Positions 6,749 to 7,038 of a stretch of 7,038 bases of DNA are shown here, piece after piece (the stretch's first letter is position 1; each line of letters begins with the position of its first letter). The translations under genes and the position numbers were made by a program. This DNA comes from Planctomycetaceae bacterium. Its GTDB lineage: Bacteria; Planctomycetota; Planctomycetia; Pirellulales; UBA1268. Where the stretch lies: the NCBI GenBank assembly GCA_947453125.1, contig CANGGC010000134.1, positions 1 through 7,038 of the forward strand, written 5' to 3'. The notes under the pieces were generated by a model. It was not told where the DNA came from and made no database searches. It saw nothing but the letters and a program-made list of their open reading frames with translations.

Positions 6749-7038
6749 TCAGGCCCGCTTGAGGTTCAGCAGGCTCGCGCGGAACTGGCGGCGATCGGCC
6801 GGAAAGATGATCCCCCGGAGCCACGGCAGCCCGGAGATGAGTCGGCCGAGGCTCCATGCGATCGCAATCGTGGCTGCCGCGACCACGGCACCGCCTGTCC
6901 ATCCGCCCAACACACGCTCAGGTCTCAATTTCAGTAACGCGTAGAAAACGAGCGTGTGGAACAAGTAGATCGAGAGCGAGTCGCGTCCGAGGAGCGCGAA
7001 GACCCGTTCTGCCGAACGGGGAAGTGGCAGCCCACGGA
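6749..7038 (-). CDS. C-terminal end of an integral-membrane acyltransferase (acyltransferase 3-like); 5' end outside window
   Basis: Reading from the right edge on the minus strand (first complete codon 7036-7034) gives 95 residues ending at TGA (6751-6749), with no stop before the edge. The motif LLGRDSLSIYLFHTLVFYAL (residues 14-33) matches the 'G..SL.IYL.H' pattern that opens one of the last membrane helices of acyltransferase-3-like and related acyl-transfer membrane proteins. A second membrane segment follows (GAVVAAATIAIAWSLGRLI, about 47-65). The tail is basic: RRQFRASLLNLKRA. Such proteins usually transfer acyl groups to surface polysaccharides or other envelope molecules. The TTG at 6964 is inside the helix and is not a believable start. 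OpgC-like or HGSNAT/DUF1624-like families are alternatives, because only the C-terminus is visible. The gene converges on the frameshifted glycosyltransferase-like remnant. Confidence 0.65.
   Translation of the reverse strand, partial: RGLPLPRSAERVFALLGRDSLSIYLFHTLVFYALLKLRPERVLGGWTGGAVVAAATIAIAWSLGRLISGLPWLRGIIFPADRRQFRASLLNLKRA

Overview
The window looks like chromosomal DNA from a planctomycete or a close PVC-group bacterium. It is GC-rich (about two thirds G+C by eye). Its central gene carries domain types that are expanded in Pirellula/Rhodopirellula-like and verrucomicrobial genomes: the PVC-type 'membrane-bound dehydrogenase' propeller, the Planctomycete-type CxxCH heme domain, ThuA and DUF1080. 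These family assignments come from reading the translations; no database search was run.

Layout, left to right. (1) Positions 1-594, plus strand: the 3' part of a gene ending in a DUF1080 (3-keto-disaccharide hydrolase family) domain, preceded by what looks like the last residues of an SGNH/GDSL-type hydrolase. (2) 623-1573, minus strand: a complete PfkB-family sugar kinase of the 1-phosphofructokinase/tagatose-6-phosphate kinase type, convergent with gene 1. (3) 1574-1645: a short, locally AT-richer divergent spacer that must hold the control signals for the kinase and the next gene. (4) 1646-5800, plus strand: one very large secreted protein (about 1384 residues). Its order is signal peptide, LamG-like jelly roll, PVC-type beta-propeller, an unassigned beta-rich region, CxxCH cytochrome-c-like domain, ThuA domain. 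(5) 5823 to about 6740, plus strand: a broken multi-pass membrane protein resembling a GT-C glycosyltransferase. Its recognisable sequence moves through all three plus-strand frames (3, then 1, then 2). (6) 6749-7038, minus strand: the C-terminal end of an integral-membrane acyltransferase-like protein that runs off the right edge.

How the genes may work together. DUF1080 and ThuA are both linked in the literature to 3-keto-sugar metabolism. The large protein joins a propeller dehydrogenase-like domain and a c-type heme to ThuA on one exported polypeptide. A reasonable hypothesis is an extracytoplasmic oxidative route for glycans or glycosides: sugar oxidation with electrons passed to a heme, then processing of the keto-sugar. 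The cytoplasmic kinase may phosphorylate a resulting monosaccharide. The right end (GT-C remnant and acyltransferase) looks like an unrelated cell-surface polysaccharide region, and the broken gene suggests it is decaying or that the assembly has errors there.

I see no tRNA, rRNA, CRISPR array, transposase or phage gene. No stretch longer than 300 bases lacks a gene or gene remnant.
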